Assembly (NCBI RefSeq): GCF_015751895.1 | Contig: NZ_JADOTZ010000001.1 | Span: 1-64,000 of the forward strand | Length of the DNA stretch: 64,000 bases | Reading direction: 5' to 3' | From: Zhihengliuella flava | GTDB lineage: Bacteria > Actinomycetota > Actinomycetes > Actinomycetales > Micrococcaceae | Shown: piece by piece, positions 55,283 to 64,000 of the stretch | How positions within the stretch are numbered: position 1 is the first letter of the stretch | Layout of the letters: every line of letters starts with the position of its first letter | Notes under the pieces: generated by a model | Databases searched by the model: none | What the model was told of the DNA's origin: nothing | The model's input: only the letters and a program-made list of their open reading frames with translations | Translations under genes and position numbers: made by a program

Positions 55283-56097
55283 GTGACCACGATGTGAGCG
55301 GACCATTTGATAACGAGAAACCACGGCCAGCGGGCGCGGACCATACTGGCGCACACGCCGCCGTCGTCACCGGTGCCAGCACCGGCATCGGCGCGGCTGC
55401 CGTACGCCACCTGAGCCAGCAGGGGTGGCGCGTCTTCGCGGTCGCCCGCCGGGCCGACCGGCTGGAACAGCTCGCTCACGAGACGGGCGCCGTGCCGGTC
55501 GCCGCGGATATCACGGAAGACGACGACGTCGTTCACCTTCTGTCGACCGTCACCGAGGCCGGGGGAGTCGACACCCTCATCAATATCGCCGGCGGCGCCC
55601 GCGGCGTCGACCAGCTGGCCGAGGCGAAGACCGAGGACTGGGAGTGGATGTATCGGGTCAATGTGCTCGGCACCATGAAGGTCACCCGCGCGTTCCTGCC
55701 GATGCTGCGGGCGCACGGCGAGGGAACGGTGCTCAACCTCACCTCGACCGCGGGCATCGTCAGCTACGAGGGTGGCTCCGGCTACAACGCGGCGAAGTTT
55801 GCCGAGCGGGGCATGACGCAGGCGCTGCGGCTCGAGGAGGCCGAGCACAACGTCCGCGTGATCGAGGTCCTGCCCGGCATGGTCCACACCGAAGAGTTTT
55901 CCCTCAACCGGCTGGGCGATGCGCAGGCCGCCGACGACGTCTATGCCGGGGTGGAAAAGCCGCTCACCGCCGCGGATGTCGCGGACATCGTTGGGTACGC
56001 CGTCTCCGCACCGCACCATGTGAACCTGGACGAGATCGTGGTCCGCCCCGTAGCGCAGGCGGCCGCCCACAAGGTGATTCGCACGCCGCGGTCCTAG
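55279..56097 (+). CDS. Short-chain dehydrogenase/reductase (SDR)
   Basis: A 272-residue protein with a GTG start overlapping fprA (GTGA). The Rossmann motif is VVTGASTGIGAAAVRHLSQQ (TGxxxGxG), with NIAGGARG as the NAG-like segment and the catalytic Ser/Tyr/Lys set in LTSTAGIVSYEGGSGYNAAK. Residues after the Rossmann motif, FAVARRADRLEQL, favour NADP binding. The form is YdfG-like (serine 3-dehydrogenase/3-hydroxy acid type). The true substrate is unknown; the sulfur operon context does not require it. Confidence 0.88.
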   Translation: MSDHDVSGPFDNEKPRPAGADHTGAHAAVVTGASTGIGAAAVRHLSQQGWRVFAVARRADRLEQLAHETGAVPVAADITEDDDVVHLLSTVTEAGGVDTLINIAGGARGVDQLAEAKTEDWEWMYRVNVLGTMKVTRAFLPMLRAHGEGTVLNLTSTAGIVSYEGGSGYNAAKFAERGMTQALRLEEAEHNVRVIEVLPGMVHTEEFSLNRLGDAQAADDVYAGVEKPLTAADVADIVGYAVSAPHHVNLDEIVVRPVAQAAAHKVIRTPRS

Positions 56098-56100
56098 CGC

Positions 56101-56403
56101 AGTAGACTAGGCAGCAATACACGCTGTGACCCGGCCATCACCGGTGAGCGTCTGGAAGAACAGCCAACTCTCGCGCTCTCGGTGCGAGCCGACGGCCTAG
56201 TAGAACCGGACGGGTAAGCCCGTTATAGCTACGACGAGCGGCCGCGCCGCCACGCCTGAGCTGCGGCTCAGCACGGCAAGCGCGCGCAAGCGGGGTGGTA
56301 CCGCGGGCTCAGCGAGACGCTGAGCCTCGTCCCCGCATCGAGGAGAGCAGCGAGCCCACGAGCGGGTTCGCTCACCGATGCCAGGACTGCAGGAGAGCCG
56401 CCC
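56101..56403 (+). promoter_or_regulatory. T-box leader for ileS (ultrashort stem I, translational type)
   Basis: The 300-bp gap before ileS holds a T-box: the core GGGGTGGTACCGCGG (56292-56306) pairs with the uncharged tRNA acceptor end, preceded by AAGC. Near the front, CCGG-CCATCA-CCGG (56131-56144) forms a short hairpin whose loop shows ATC (56137-56139), an isoleucine specifier codon. The compact stem I is the actinobacterial ileS form, controlling translation rather than termination. A GCTCAGCG-AGA-CGCTGAGC hairpin (56307-56325) follows the core. The ribosome site AGGAG lies just before the ATG at 56404. Confidence 0.92.
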
Positions 56404-59400
56404 ATGAGCTTCTACCCCAAGGCTTCCACCCATCCCCAGGGAGCTACGCCCGCCAGCCCCCGATTCCCCGAGATCGAGGAACGGATTCTGTCCTACTGGG
56501 GTCAAGACTCCACGTTTGACGCGTCCATTCAGCAGCGGGCGGCTGGCGCGAACGGCGAAGGCGAGTTCGTGTTCTATGACGGCCCCCCCTTTGCCAATGG
56601 CTTGCCGCACTACGGCCACCTGCTCACGGGATACGTCAAGGATCTCGTTGCCCGGTACCAGACTCAGCGCGGATCGCGGGTGGAGCGCCGCTTCGGTTGG
56701 GACACGCACGGTTTGCCCGCCGAGCTCGAAGCGATGAAGCAGCTGGGTATGACCGACAAGCAGCAGATCGAGTCCATGGGCATCGACAAGTTCAATGACG
56801 CTTGCCGCAGCTCCGTCATGAAGTACGCGGACGAGTGGAAGGCGTACGTTACCCGCCAAGCGCGCTGGGTCGATTTCGAGAACGACTACAAGACGCTCAA
56901 TGTCGAGTACATGGAGTCCGTCATCTGGGCGTTCAAGCGCCTGCATGACAAGGGCCTGACCTACCAAGGTTTCCGCGTTCTCCCGTACTGCTGGAAGGAC
57001 GAGACCCCGCTGTCCAACCACGAGCTCCGCATGGACGATGACGTCTATCAGGACCGCCAGGACCAGACCGTCACCGTGTCCTTCCCGCTCACGGGAGCGA
57101 AGGCCGAACAGCTAGGACTCGCGGGCGTTGAAGCTCTTGCGTGGACCACGACCCCGTGGACCCTGCCGACCAACGCGGCGCTGGCCGTAGGCCCGGAGAT
57201 CAGCTACGTCGTCGTGCCCGCCGGCCCGGCCGGGGTGAAGGCATCCGCCGCCGCGGGGCCCTTCCTCATCGCCTCCGACTTGCTCGGGAACTACGCCAAG
57301 GATCTGGGGTACGACGACGCCGCGGCCGCCGCGGAGGCGGTCACCGCCACGTTCGCCGGCGCGGAGCTTGCCGACATCGCCTACGAGCCACTGTGGGATA
57401 CCTTTGTCGACACCGAGCAGTGGGGGACGGAGAACGCGTGGCGCATCCTCGTGGCGGACTACGTCACCACTACCGACGGCACGGGCCTGGTTCATCAGGC
57501 TCCCGCGTACGGCGAGGATGATCAGTCGATCTGCGAGGCCGCGGGCATCCCCGTAGTCCTCTCCGTCGACTCTGGCGCGCGCTTTCTTGACGTCTTTGCC
57601 GACGGACCGCTGTCGGAGATCGTGGGCGAGCAGGCGTTCGACGCGAATAAGACGATCACGCGTGTCGTCAAGGATGCCGGACGCCTCGTGAAACAGGCGA
57701 GCTACGTCCACTCTTACCCGCACTGCTGGCGCTGCCGCACCCCGCTGATCTACCGCGCGATCTCCTCCTGGTACGTCGAGGTCACCAAGTTTAAGGACCG
57801 GATGCTCGAGCTCAACGAGCAGATCAACTGGATCCCAGGCAACGTCAAGCACGGTCAGTTCGGCAAGTGGCTGGAGAACGCCCGTGACTGGTCGATCAGC
57901 CGCAACCGTTACTGGGGTTCGCCCATTCCGGTCTGGGAGTGCGACGCCGCGAACTGCACGCACCGTGAGGTCCACGGATCACTCGAGGACCTCGAGACCG
58001 CGTTCGGCCGCCTGCCGCTGAACCACGATGGCGAGGTGGACCTGCACCGTCCGTTCATCGACGACCTGACGCGCGTCCACGAGGGCTGCGCCGAGGGCGG
58101 TACGCTGCGCCGCGTCGAGGATGTCCTCGATGTGTGGTTCGATTCCGGATCGATGCCGTATGCGCAGGTGCACTACCCGATGGAGAACAAGGACTGGTTC
58201 GACTCGCACCACCCGGCGGACTTCATCGTGGAGTACATCGGCCAAACGCGTGGCTGGTTTTACACGATGCACATCCTCTCCACCGCGCTCTTCGATCGTC
58301 CCGCGTATAAGAACGTCATCAGCCACGGAATTGTGCTCGGCTCCGACGGCCAGAAGATGTCCAAGTCACTGCGCAACTACCCGGATGTCAACGAGGTGTT
58401 GGACCGCGACGGATCGGACGCGATGCGCTGGTTCCTCATGGCTAGCCCCATCTTGCGGGGCGGAAACCTGATCGTGACCGAACAGGGCATCCGCGACGGC
58501 GTTCGGCAGGTCCTGTTGCCGCTGTGGAACGCCTGGCATTTCTTCAGCCTCTACACCAACGCGGCCAACGGCGGCGCGGGCTACGAGGCCACGTTGCGCC
58601 ACAGTTCGGACGACCCGTTGGACGAGTACATGCTGGCCGCTACCGGGCACCTCGTTAACGAGGCACAGGCCGCGCTGGACGCGTACGAGATCTCCGAGGC
58701 GTGCGAGGCCGTTCGCCGATACATGGATACGCTCACCAACTGGTACATACGGCGCTCCCGCCAGCGCTTCTTCGACGAGGACGAGCGCGCCTTTGACGTG
58801 CTCTTTACCTGCCTCGAGACGCTGACTCGCGTCGCGGCCCCGCTGCTGCCGCTCGCGAGCGACGAGATCTGGCGCGGACTGACCGGTGGCCGCTCGGTGC
58901 ACCTGACGGACTGGCCGGACGCCAGTCAGTTCCCGGCGCGCGAGGACCTCGTGGCACGCATGGACCTGACCCGCCGGATTTGCTCGGTGGGATCGTCCCT
59001 GCGCAAGGGCGCCAACTTGCGCGTTCGTTTACCGCTGCAGCAGCTGACCGTCGCCGTCGACAACGCGGCCGCGCTGGACGGCACGTACGCTTCGATCATC
59101 GCCGACGAGCTGAACCTCCGGCGGGTCGAACTGGTTGAGGCCGAGCAGACCGCGGCGAGCGACTACGGGATCAGTCAACGGCTCGTTGTCAACGCGCGGG
59201 CCGCCGGCCCGCGACTCGGCAAGGGCGTGCAGCAGGCCATTAAGGGCGCCAAGAGTGGCGACTGGCACGTGGGGAACGACGGCGTCGTGACCGCGGGCGG
59301 CCTTCAGCTGGAAGCGCACGAGTATTCGCTGGAAACGGTCGTCGATGCCGACGGTAACGCGGAGATCGCCGCGGCCGTGCTAGACGGGGTCGGCTTCGTG

Positions 59401-59682
59401 GTGCTGGACACCGCGGTGACGGCAGAGCTGGCGGCCGAGGGCATCGCGCGCGACGTGATCCGCGTGATTCAGCAGGCGCGCAAGAGTGCTGATCTGGACG
59501 TGCGGGACCGCGTGAACACCGTCGTCACCGCCACTGCCGAAACGATCGCGGCGCTCGAGGCCAATGCCGACCTCGTCAAGGCAGAGACCCTGTCCGCGAC
59601 CCTCGAGACGGTAGTCGACGACGCCGCCCAAACTGCGGTCGCGAGCGTGACCGCTATTGCCACCGAAGGAGTCGACGCGTGA
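56404..59682 (+). CDS. ileS: Isoleucyl-tRNA synthetase (type 2, long form)
   Basis: A 1092-residue class I synthetase starting [20 protein letters not shown]. The HIGH signature region is [20 protein letters not shown], the type-2 (eukaryote/archaea-like) form, which includes mupirocin-insensitive enzymes. KMSKS is in [15 protein letters not shown] at about residue 655. The editing domain contains [18 protein letters not shown]. The C-terminal region is the long helical anticodon-binding part. Its mRNA carries an isoleucine T-box. The gene ends in a GTGA overlap with folC. Confidence 0.96.
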   Translation: MSFYPKASTHPQGATPASPRFPEIEERILSYWGQDSTFDASIQQRAAGANGEGEFVFYDGPPFANGLPHYGHLLTGYVKDLVARYQTQRGSRVERRFGWDTHGLPAELEAMKQLGMTDKQQIESMGIDKFNDACRSSVMKYADEWKAYVTRQARWVDFENDYKTLNVEYMESVIWAFKRLHDKGLTYQGFRVLPYCWKDETPLSNHELRMDDDVYQDRQDQTVTVSFPLTGAKAEQLGLAGVEALAWTTTPWTLPTNAALAVGPEISYVVVPAGPAGVKASAAAGPFLIASDLLGNYAKDLGYDDAAAAAEAVTATFAGAELADIAYEPLWDTFVDTEQWGTENAWRILVADYVTTTDGTGLVHQAPAYGEDDQSICEAAGIPVVLSVDSGARFLDVFADGPLSEIVGEQAFDANKTITRVVKDAGRLVKQASYVHSYPHCWRCRTPLIYRAISSWYVEVTKFKDRMLELNEQINWIPGNVKHGQFGKWLENARDWSISRNRYWGSPIPVWECDAANCTHREVHGSLEDLETAFGRLPLNHDGEVDLHRPFIDDLTRVHEGCAEGGTLRRVEDVLDVWFDSGSMPYAQVHYPMENKDWFDSHHPADFIVEYIGQTRGWFYTMHILSTALFDRPAYKNVISHGIVLGSDGQKMSKSLRNYPDVNEVLDRDGSDAMRWFLMASPILRGGNLIVTEQGIRDGVRQVLLPLWNAWHFFSLYTNAANGGAGYEATLRHSSDDPLDEYMLAATGHLVNEAQAALDAYEISEACEAVRRYMDTLTNWYIRRSRQRFFDEDERAFDVLFTCLETLTRVAAPLLPLASDEIWRGLTGGRSVHLTDWPDASQFPAREDLVARMDLTRRICSVGSSLRKGANLRVRLPLQQLTVAVDNAAALDGTYASIIADELNLRRVELVEAEQTAASDYGISQRLVVNARAAGPRLGKGVQQAIKGAKSGDWHVGNDGVVTAGGLQLEAHEYSLETVVDADGNAEIAAAVLDGVGFVVLDTAVTAELAAEGIARDVIRVIQQARKSADLDVRDRVNTVVTATAETIAALEANADLVKAETLSATLETVVDDAAQTAVASVTAIATEGVDA

Positions 59683-61064
59683 GTCGAACACCTGAGAACC
59701 ACGACGCGTTTTCCGTCGAAAGCGTTTACGCGGACCTGCTGTCGCGCGCGCCCGAGAACAAGATGGAACCGCGGATGGAACCGATGTTCCGCGCCATGGA
59801 AATTCTCGGCGAGCCCAACAAGGCCGCTCCCGTGATTCACCTGACCGGCACCAATGGAAAAACGTCGACGGCCCGCATCCTCGAATCGCTCCTCATGGCA
59901 CACGACCTCCGGGTGGGGCGCTATACGAGCCCGCATTTGGCCAAAGTCACCGAGCGGATCGCCCTGAACGGCGAACCGGTCAGTGACGAGACATTCGTGC
60001 GCATTTGGGATGAGATCCGCCCCTACCTGCTCATGGTGGATGCCGAGTTGGAGGAGCGCGGAGAGAACCGGCTGACCTACTTTGAGGCCCTGACGATCCT
60101 CGGATTCGCGATCTTTGCGGACGAACCAGTGGACGTCGTCGTTCTCGAGGTCGGCCTCGGGGGCGTGACGGACGCGACGAACGTCGCTGACGGGCAGGTC
60201 GCCGTCGTCACTCCCATTTCGCTTGATCACACCGACCTCCTCGGAGACCGCGTCGAAGATATCGCCCAAGAGAAGGCGGGCATCATCAAACCCGGGGCGT
60301 TCCTGGTGTCGGCGGCTCAGGAGCCGTCTGCCGCCCAGGTCTTGCTTGATTCGGCTCGCGAGCAGGGTGCGGAGTTTCGATTTGAGGGCGTCGAGTTCGG
60401 CGTCGAGTCGCGCCGGCTTGGCGTCGGCGGTCAACAAATCACGGTGCGTTCACTCGCTGGTCGGTACGAGGACCTGTTGTTGCCGCTGCATGGCGCCCAT
60501 CAGGCGCAGAATGCCGCCGTCGCTATCGCCGCCCTCGAGGCGTTCATTGGTGGTGGCGACAAGGAGCTGGACGTGGAAATTCTCAAAGCGGGCCTTGAGA
60601 AGGTCACCAGCCCGGGGCGTCTGGAGGTCGTCCGAACGTCCCCGACGATCGTGCTCGACGCCGCCCACAACCCGGGCGGTATGCGAGCCTCTGCCGAGGC
60701 CGTGAAGGAAGTCTTCGGGTTCTCTCGGCTGGTCCTCGTCGTCGGCGTCTTGGCGGAGAAGGATGCTGAGGCGATCCTGACTGAACTGCGCGAAGCCTAC
60801 GGCGATCTCGTCGAGGACGTGTGCCTGACTCAGTCCACGTCCCCGCGCGCAATTCCGGCGGGTGAGCTGGGCCAGCTGGCGCTGGGGGCGGGGTTCGCCG
60901 ACGAGGACCTGTACGCAACGGAGAAGCTCGACGACGCCCTGGAGTGGGCCGTAGGACGGGCCGATGCCACCGAGGACTTTGGCGGCGGGGTCCTCGTGAC
61001 CGGTTCCGTCACCGTGGTGGCTGAGGCACGCACGCTGCTCGGCGCGCAGGAGGGCGGACGCTGA
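59679..61064 (+). CDS. folC: Folylpolyglutamate synthase / dihydrofolate synthase
   Basis: A 461-residue Mur-ligase-family enzyme with a GTG start overlapping ileS ([20 protein letters not shown]). P-loop [17 protein letters not shown] (about residues 51-67), the folate-binding [32 protein letters not shown] and the Mg site [10 protein letters not shown] are present; the C-terminal glutamate-ligase domain includes [20 protein letters not shown]. It adds glutamate to dihydropteroate and tetrahydrofolate. It overlaps the DUF4233 gene by one base (TGATGG), forming an ileS-folC-DUF4233 operon common in actinobacteria. Confidence 0.95.
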   Translation: MSRTPENHDAFSVESVYADLLSRAPENKMEPRMEPMFRAMEILGEPNKAAPVIHLTGTNGKTSTARILESLLMAHDLRVGRYTSPHLAKVTERIALNGEPVSDETFVRIWDEIRPYLLMVDAELEERGENRLTYFEALTILGFAIFADEPVDVVVLEVGLGGVTDATNVADGQVAVVTPISLDHTDLLGDRVEDIAQEKAGIIKPGAFLVSAAQEPSAAQVLLDSAREQGAEFRFEGVEFGVESRRLGVGGQQITVRSLAGRYEDLLLPLHGAHQAQNAAVAIAALEAFIGGGDKELDVEILKAGLEKVTSPGRLEVVRTSPTIVLDAAHNPGGMRASAEAVKEVFGFSRLVLVVGVLAEKDAEAILTELREAYGDLVEDVCLTQSTSPRAIPAGELGQLALGAGFADEDLYATEKLDDALEWAVGRADATEDFGGGVLVTGSVTVVAEARTLLGAQEGGR

Positions 61065-61510
61065 TGGCACGTTTGACCAAGGCGCAGCGCGAGTGGCGTC
61101 CGGGCATGAAAAAGAAGCGGCGTTCGATCAAGGTGATGTTCGCCTCGACCGTGCTGACGCTGGAGGCGTTCGTCTTCCTGTTTGCCACGCTGTCCGTGGC
61201 GGGCCTCTACGGAGACGAGCTCGGAGACGCACTGGTGTGGGGGATTGGACTGGGCCTGAGCGCCGTCAGTATCGCCACGTGCGCGCTCTTGCAGCGGCCC
61301 GCCGGGTACTGGATTGGCTGGGCGTTGCAGGTGGTGCTCATTGCCTCCGGCTTCATTGACTATTACTTCTTCCTCATCGGGGCGCTCTTCGCCGCGGCCT
61401 GGTGGTATGCGGTCACCAAGGGGGCTCAGCTGGATGCGGAGAACAAGGCGCGGGATCAGGCCCAAAGTGACTGGGAAGCCCGGAACTCCGCGCCGGAACA
61501 TGATGCCTGA
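61064..61510 (+). CDS. DUF4233 membrane protein
   Basis: A 148-residue protein starting [20 protein letters not shown]. Basic N-terminus, then four membrane segments: VMFASTVLTLEAFVFLFATL, ALVWGIGLGLSAVSIATCAL, GYWIGWALQVVLIASGFID and YFFLIGALFAAAWWYAV. This is the DUF4233 family, found between folC and ndk throughout actinobacteria. Function unknown. The C-terminus is charged and cytosolic. It starts on the last base of folC and is translated with it. Confidence 0.88.
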   Translation: MARLTKAQREWRPGMKKKRRSIKVMFASTVLTLEAFVFLFATLSVAGLYGDELGDALVWGIGLGLSAVSIATCALLQRPAGYWIGWALQVVLIASGFIDYYFFLIGALFAAAWWYAVTKGAQLDAENKARDQAQSDWEARNSAPEHDA

Positions 61511-61585
61511 GGCGCCAGTCGGCTCTGAGCGCACTTCCGCTTTAGACTGATCAACAGCACATTCTCAACCCTGAAGGGGACAACT

Positions 61586-61999
61586 ATGTCTACCGAACGC
61601 ACTCTGGTTCTCATCAAGCCTGACGGCGTCGAGCGCCAGCTCACCGGCACCATCTTGGCCCGCATCGAAGCCAAGGGATACCGGATTGTCGAGCTTCAGC
61701 AGGTGCGCGCCACCCGCGAGTTGCTCGAGCAGCACTATGAGGAGCACGTGGGCAAGCCGTTCTACGAGCCGCTCGTGGACTTCATGCTCTCCGGCCCCAC
61801 GGTCGCCGTCGTCCTCGAGGGCCACCGCGTGATCGAGGGATTCCGCTCGTTGGCTGGCACCACCGACCCGACCTCGGCCGCGCCCGGTACCATCCGCGGC
61901 GATCTAGGCCGTGACTGGGGCGAGAAGGTCCAGAAGAACTTGGTGCACGGCTCGGACTCGGTTGAATCCGCTGAGCGTGAGATCTCCATCTGGTTCTAG
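61586..61999 (+). CDS. ndk: Nucleoside diphosphate kinase
   Basis: A 137-residue enzyme starting MSTERTLVLIKPDGVERQLT. The phospho-accepting His is in NLVHGSDS, with the conserved segments TLVLIKPDGV, GPTVAVVLEGHRVIEGFRSL and GTIRGDLGRDWGEKVQ. It balances nucleoside triphosphate pools. GAAGGGGA precedes the ATG. It follows DUF4233 by 75 bp and ends at a strong bidirectional terminator. Confidence 0.97.
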   Translation: MSTERTLVLIKPDGVERQLTGTILARIEAKGYRIVELQQVRATRELLEQHYEEHVGKPFYEPLVDFMLSGPTVAVVLEGHRVIEGFRSLAGTTDPTSAAPGTIRGDLGRDWGEKVQKNLVHGSDSVESAEREISIWF

Positions 62000-62045
62000 C
62001 CCGCACGCCGGGCTGCCAGCGCAGTCCGGCCGGCCCACGTGAAGA

Positions 62046-62087
62046 AAAGGGGTACGACGCCGCCATGCGCCGGCGTCGTACCCCTTT
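62046..62087. terminator. Bidirectional terminator between ndk and the VKOR gene
   Basis: AAAGGGGTACGACGCCG pairs perfectly with CGGCGTCGTACCCCTTT (17 bp) around an 8-nt loop. The A run on one side and the T run on the other let it act for both converging genes. Confidence 0.9.
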
Positions 62088-62101
62088 CGTCTGGTGGGGG
62101 A

Positions 62102-62713
62102 TTAGCCGCCGAAGAAGACCCCGGCGAACTCCATCACGACGGTCGCGGCAACGAGGACGATGAGCCCGAGAGCGATGACCCAAGCCCACTCCCGAGCGAA
62201 CCGCTGGAGCTTCTCGCCCCCGCCGATGAAACCGTGGCTGATGTTCCGGGCTGTGGTCAGCACAAACAGTGGGATCGTCATGGCCCACACCACCATGCAG
62301 TAGAGGCACAGGATGCGAATCTCATAGACGGCCTGGCTCCATAGCCAGACGATGAAAGCGAAGGCGAGCGTGATGCCAATCTGCAGGCCGATCCAGAACC
62401 AGCGCGGTAGCGAAGCGCCGGCCACGAGGCACATGCCAATCGTCATCACCACGGCGAATCCGACGATGCCGATGAGTGGATTGGGAAACCCGAAGAGCGC
62501 GGCCTGCCACTGATTCATGACGGCCCCACAGGAAACCCATGGATTGATGTCGCAGCTCGTGACATGGTTGGGGTTGGCGTAGAGCTCAAGCCGCTCCAGG
62601 ACCAGAATCACGGAGGCCAGCCACGCGATGGTGGAGGCGATGGTCAGGAACCACCCGAAGCCGCGGGCGGAGTCAGTGGGGCGCTCGGTGCGTGCCAACA
62701 GAGTCTCGGACAT
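62102..62713 (-). CDS. Vitamin K epoxide reductase (VKOR) family membrane protein
   Basis: A 203-residue, four- or five-helix membrane protein starting MSETLLARTERPTDSARGFG. The active site is CLYCMVVWA (CxxC), with the loop cysteines in SCDINPWVSCGAVM. The pattern SCDINPWVSCG(A/T)VM is a signature of actinobacterial VKOR, which reoxidises DsbA-like proteins in the cell envelope using menaquinone. Unlike mycobacterial fusions, no DsbA domain is attached. It is transcribed toward ndk, from the divergent region before rne. Confidence 0.93.
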   Translation of the reverse strand: MSETLLARTERPTDSARGFGWFLTIASTIAWLASVILVLERLELYANPNHVTSCDINPWVSCGAVMNQWQAALFGFPNPLIGIVGFAVVMTIGMCLVAGASLPRWFWIGLQIGITLAFAFIVWLWSQAVYEIRILCLYCMVVWAMTIPLFVLTTARNISHGFIGGGEKLQRFAREWAWVIALGLIVLVAATVVMEFAGVFFGG

Positions 62714-63107
62714 GATGTCAGTCTAGGGACTGTGCGTGATTTCTGCCTGCGCGAAACCTGTGAGCCGCACGGCAGTGTGAGACAATGACCGTGGTCGGGG
62801 ACGGATCCACAGTTCGTTGCCGACCCAGTGACAGCCTTCCCGGCCCACGGGCGATGTTTCGATACGGTGGCAGTGTGAGACGCCAGCGAGACGAATTCCG
62901 CCCTCGGTCGCCGCAACAGAAAGCGGTATGCCAGGGAGCGCGCCGCTGGTTCGCAGCGTTTGTTAGCGCCCACCGATGACGGGCGCTCAGGCTGCGAATA
63001 GCTACTGACTTCCGGTCACCGGCTGCCCCACAGGGCCGCCGTTCCGACCGACCGATCGCCCGGGGCGTCGCTGTGGACGGACCGCCGGCAAGGAGATATT
63101 GAGTCCA
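62714..63107. other. Divergent intergenic region before the RNase E/G gene
   Basis: About 390 bp with no supported gene. It contains promoters of the VKOR gene and rne and probably a long rne 5' leader. The last 100 bp can form extended GC-rich hairpins (for example CCACAG at 63029 with CTGTGG at 63071). RNase E genes in other bacteria regulate their own mRNA through the leader; this is only suggested here. Confidence 0.45.
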
Positions 63108-64000
63108 ATGGACGAAACGAAGGACACAAGCAACACGACGACGGATCAGGCGCCGGAGGCTCCAGCCGAGATCGCAGAGCCTCGTGAGCCAGTGACGGAG
63201 CCAGCGGAGGAGCCCTCGGCACCGAAAAAGGCCGTGAAGCGCGCCCCGCGCAAGCCCCGCGCCAAGAAGACTGCCGCTGCTGAGCCCACGGCCGGAGAGA
63301 AGGACGCCGCCGACGACGGTCAGGACGCCTCCGCGGAGTCGGCTGCACCTGAAACCACGGCCGAGGCGGTAACGACCGACGTCGACGCATCGGAAGAAGC
63401 GTCCCAGCAGACACCGGCAAGCGGGCCGAGCGGCCAAGCCGAGGAAGCGGCAGCGCCGGCCACATCGGTCTTGTTCCAAGCTCCCGATTTCAGCACGTTG
63501 CCGCCGGCCGAGCCGAGCGGTCGCTCCGGGGAGGACCGCGACGAGTCTGACGACGAGGAACAGGGCGGCACCAATCGCCGGTCCCGCCGCCGTCGTCGGC
63601 GTGGGGGCACCGAGCAATCTTCAACCGGGGAGCAGGCAGCGGAGGCAGACGCCACCGACACCGAGCAGGAGCCGGAGGAGGCTACGAGCCGTCGTCGCCG
63701 TCGTCGCCGTCGTGGCGACGCCGACCTCGAGGTGACCGACGACGCGACCGGGACCGTCACGCGCGTCCGTGCACCGCGCGGCGGCGAGCAGGGATCTCAG
63801 AAGGTTGCCAGCGTTAAGGGCTCTACCCGGCTCGAAGCCAAGCGCCAGCGCCGTCGGGAGTCGCGCGATTCCGGACGGCGTCGCCAAGTCATTACCGAGG
63901 CCGAGTTCCTGGCTCGCAGGGAGTCGGTCGATCGCCAGATGGTGGTGCGCCAAGCGGACGATCGCATCCAGATTGGCGTGTTGGAGGACGGGGTGCTGGC
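63108..64000 (+). CDS. rne: Ribonuclease E/G, N-terminal part (cut by window edge)
   Basis: About 297 codons are visible from MDETKDTSNTTTDQAPEAPA, with AGGAG 12 nt upstream; a TTG at 63099 in frame is an alternative start. The first 230 residues are disordered: Ala/Glu/Pro-rich with basic blocks (RRSRRRRRR and RRRRRRRRGD). The end, ARRESVDRQMVVRQADDRIQ then IGVLEDGVLA, is the start of the RNase E/G S1/catalytic region. Actinobacterial RNase E has such long N-terminal extensions. The catalytic domain lies beyond the window. Confidence 0.9.
   Translation, partial: MDETKDTSNTTTDQAPEAPAEIAEPREPVTEPAEEPSAPKKAVKRAPRKPRAKKTAAAEPTAGEKDAADDGQDASAESAAPETTAEAVTTDVDASEEASQQTPASGPSGQAEEAAAPATSVLFQAPDFSTLPPAEPSGRSGEDRDESDDEEQGGTNRRSRRRRRRGGTEQSSTGEQAAEADATDTEQEPEEATSRRRRRRRRGDADLEVTDDATGTVTRVRAPRGGEQGSQKVASVKGSTRLEAKRQRRRESRDSGRRRQVITEAEFLARRESVDRQMVVRQADDRIQIGVLEDGVL

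Overview
The window is high-GC DNA from an actinobacterium, most likely a member of the Micrococcaceae (Arthrobacter/Micrococcus-like). This rests on the two-gene clpP1-clpP2 plus clpX cluster downstream of tig, the ileS-folC-DUF4233-ndk-VKOR-rne order, a translational T-box on ileS, a ValS of the GWDDNGLPTERR type, and frequent GTG/TTG starts. No ribosomal RNA gene or species marker is present, so the genus is an inference.

Positions 1 to about 32,150 are the right-hand part of an integrated temperate siphovirus-type prophage whose left end lies outside the window. It ends in the 3' part of a tRNA-Arg(TCT) gene (32116-32189). Nearly all phage genes run on the minus strand. From right to left they are: a lysogeny/lysis switch at 28.0-28.9 kb; an early block of small genes, an excisionase-like protein, a Cas4/RecB-type nuclease, an OB-like protein and a DUF2303 protein (22.8-28.0 kb); a primase-polymerase/SF3 helicase (19.2-21.8 kb); a chain of overlapping small unknown genes (16.1-19.2 kb); a RusA-like resolvase and DNA-binding proteins (14.3-15.9 kb); an HNH endonuclease and a possible cos region (13.6-14.2 kb); and the late operon: small and large terminase, portal, MuF-like protein, scaffold, decoration protein, major capsid protein, connectors, major tail protein, frameshifted tail assembly chaperones and the tape measure protein (1-12.6 kb). 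The plus strand carries the lysogeny genes: repressor, ImmA-like protease, a membrane protein, the tyrosine integrase and a second membrane protein. Lysis genes and the rest of the tail must lie to the left of position 1.

The most striking non-gene structure in the prophage is a pair of related palindromic elements, at 15.9-16.13 kb and 29.96-30.08 kb. Both carry tandem GGGGCACA units 9 bp apart, a GC-rich hairpin with CTTGCG/CGCAAG ends, and inverted copies of the same unit on the far side. They look like replication or regulatory iterons, possibly read by the primase-polymerase/helicase protein. The phage switch also stands out: both divergent promoters appear to make leaderless mRNAs, with TGAACAATT/AATTGTTCA operators on them.

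From 32.2 kb the DNA is host chromosome: an ssb paralogue, ettA, tesB, a truncated haemoglobin, an OsmC protein, pepN, a lactonase, rpiB, a Nei/Fpg glycosylase, tRNA-Gly and tRNA-Pro, tig-clpP1-clpP2-clpX (protein folding and degradation), a DsbA-like protein, valS, an assimilatory sulfur cluster (sir-cysH-fprA plus an SDR), a T-box-controlled ileS, folC, a DUF4233 membrane protein, ndk, a VKOR-family protein, and the start of an RNase E/G gene cut by the right edge. Strong perfect hairpins separate most host transcription units.
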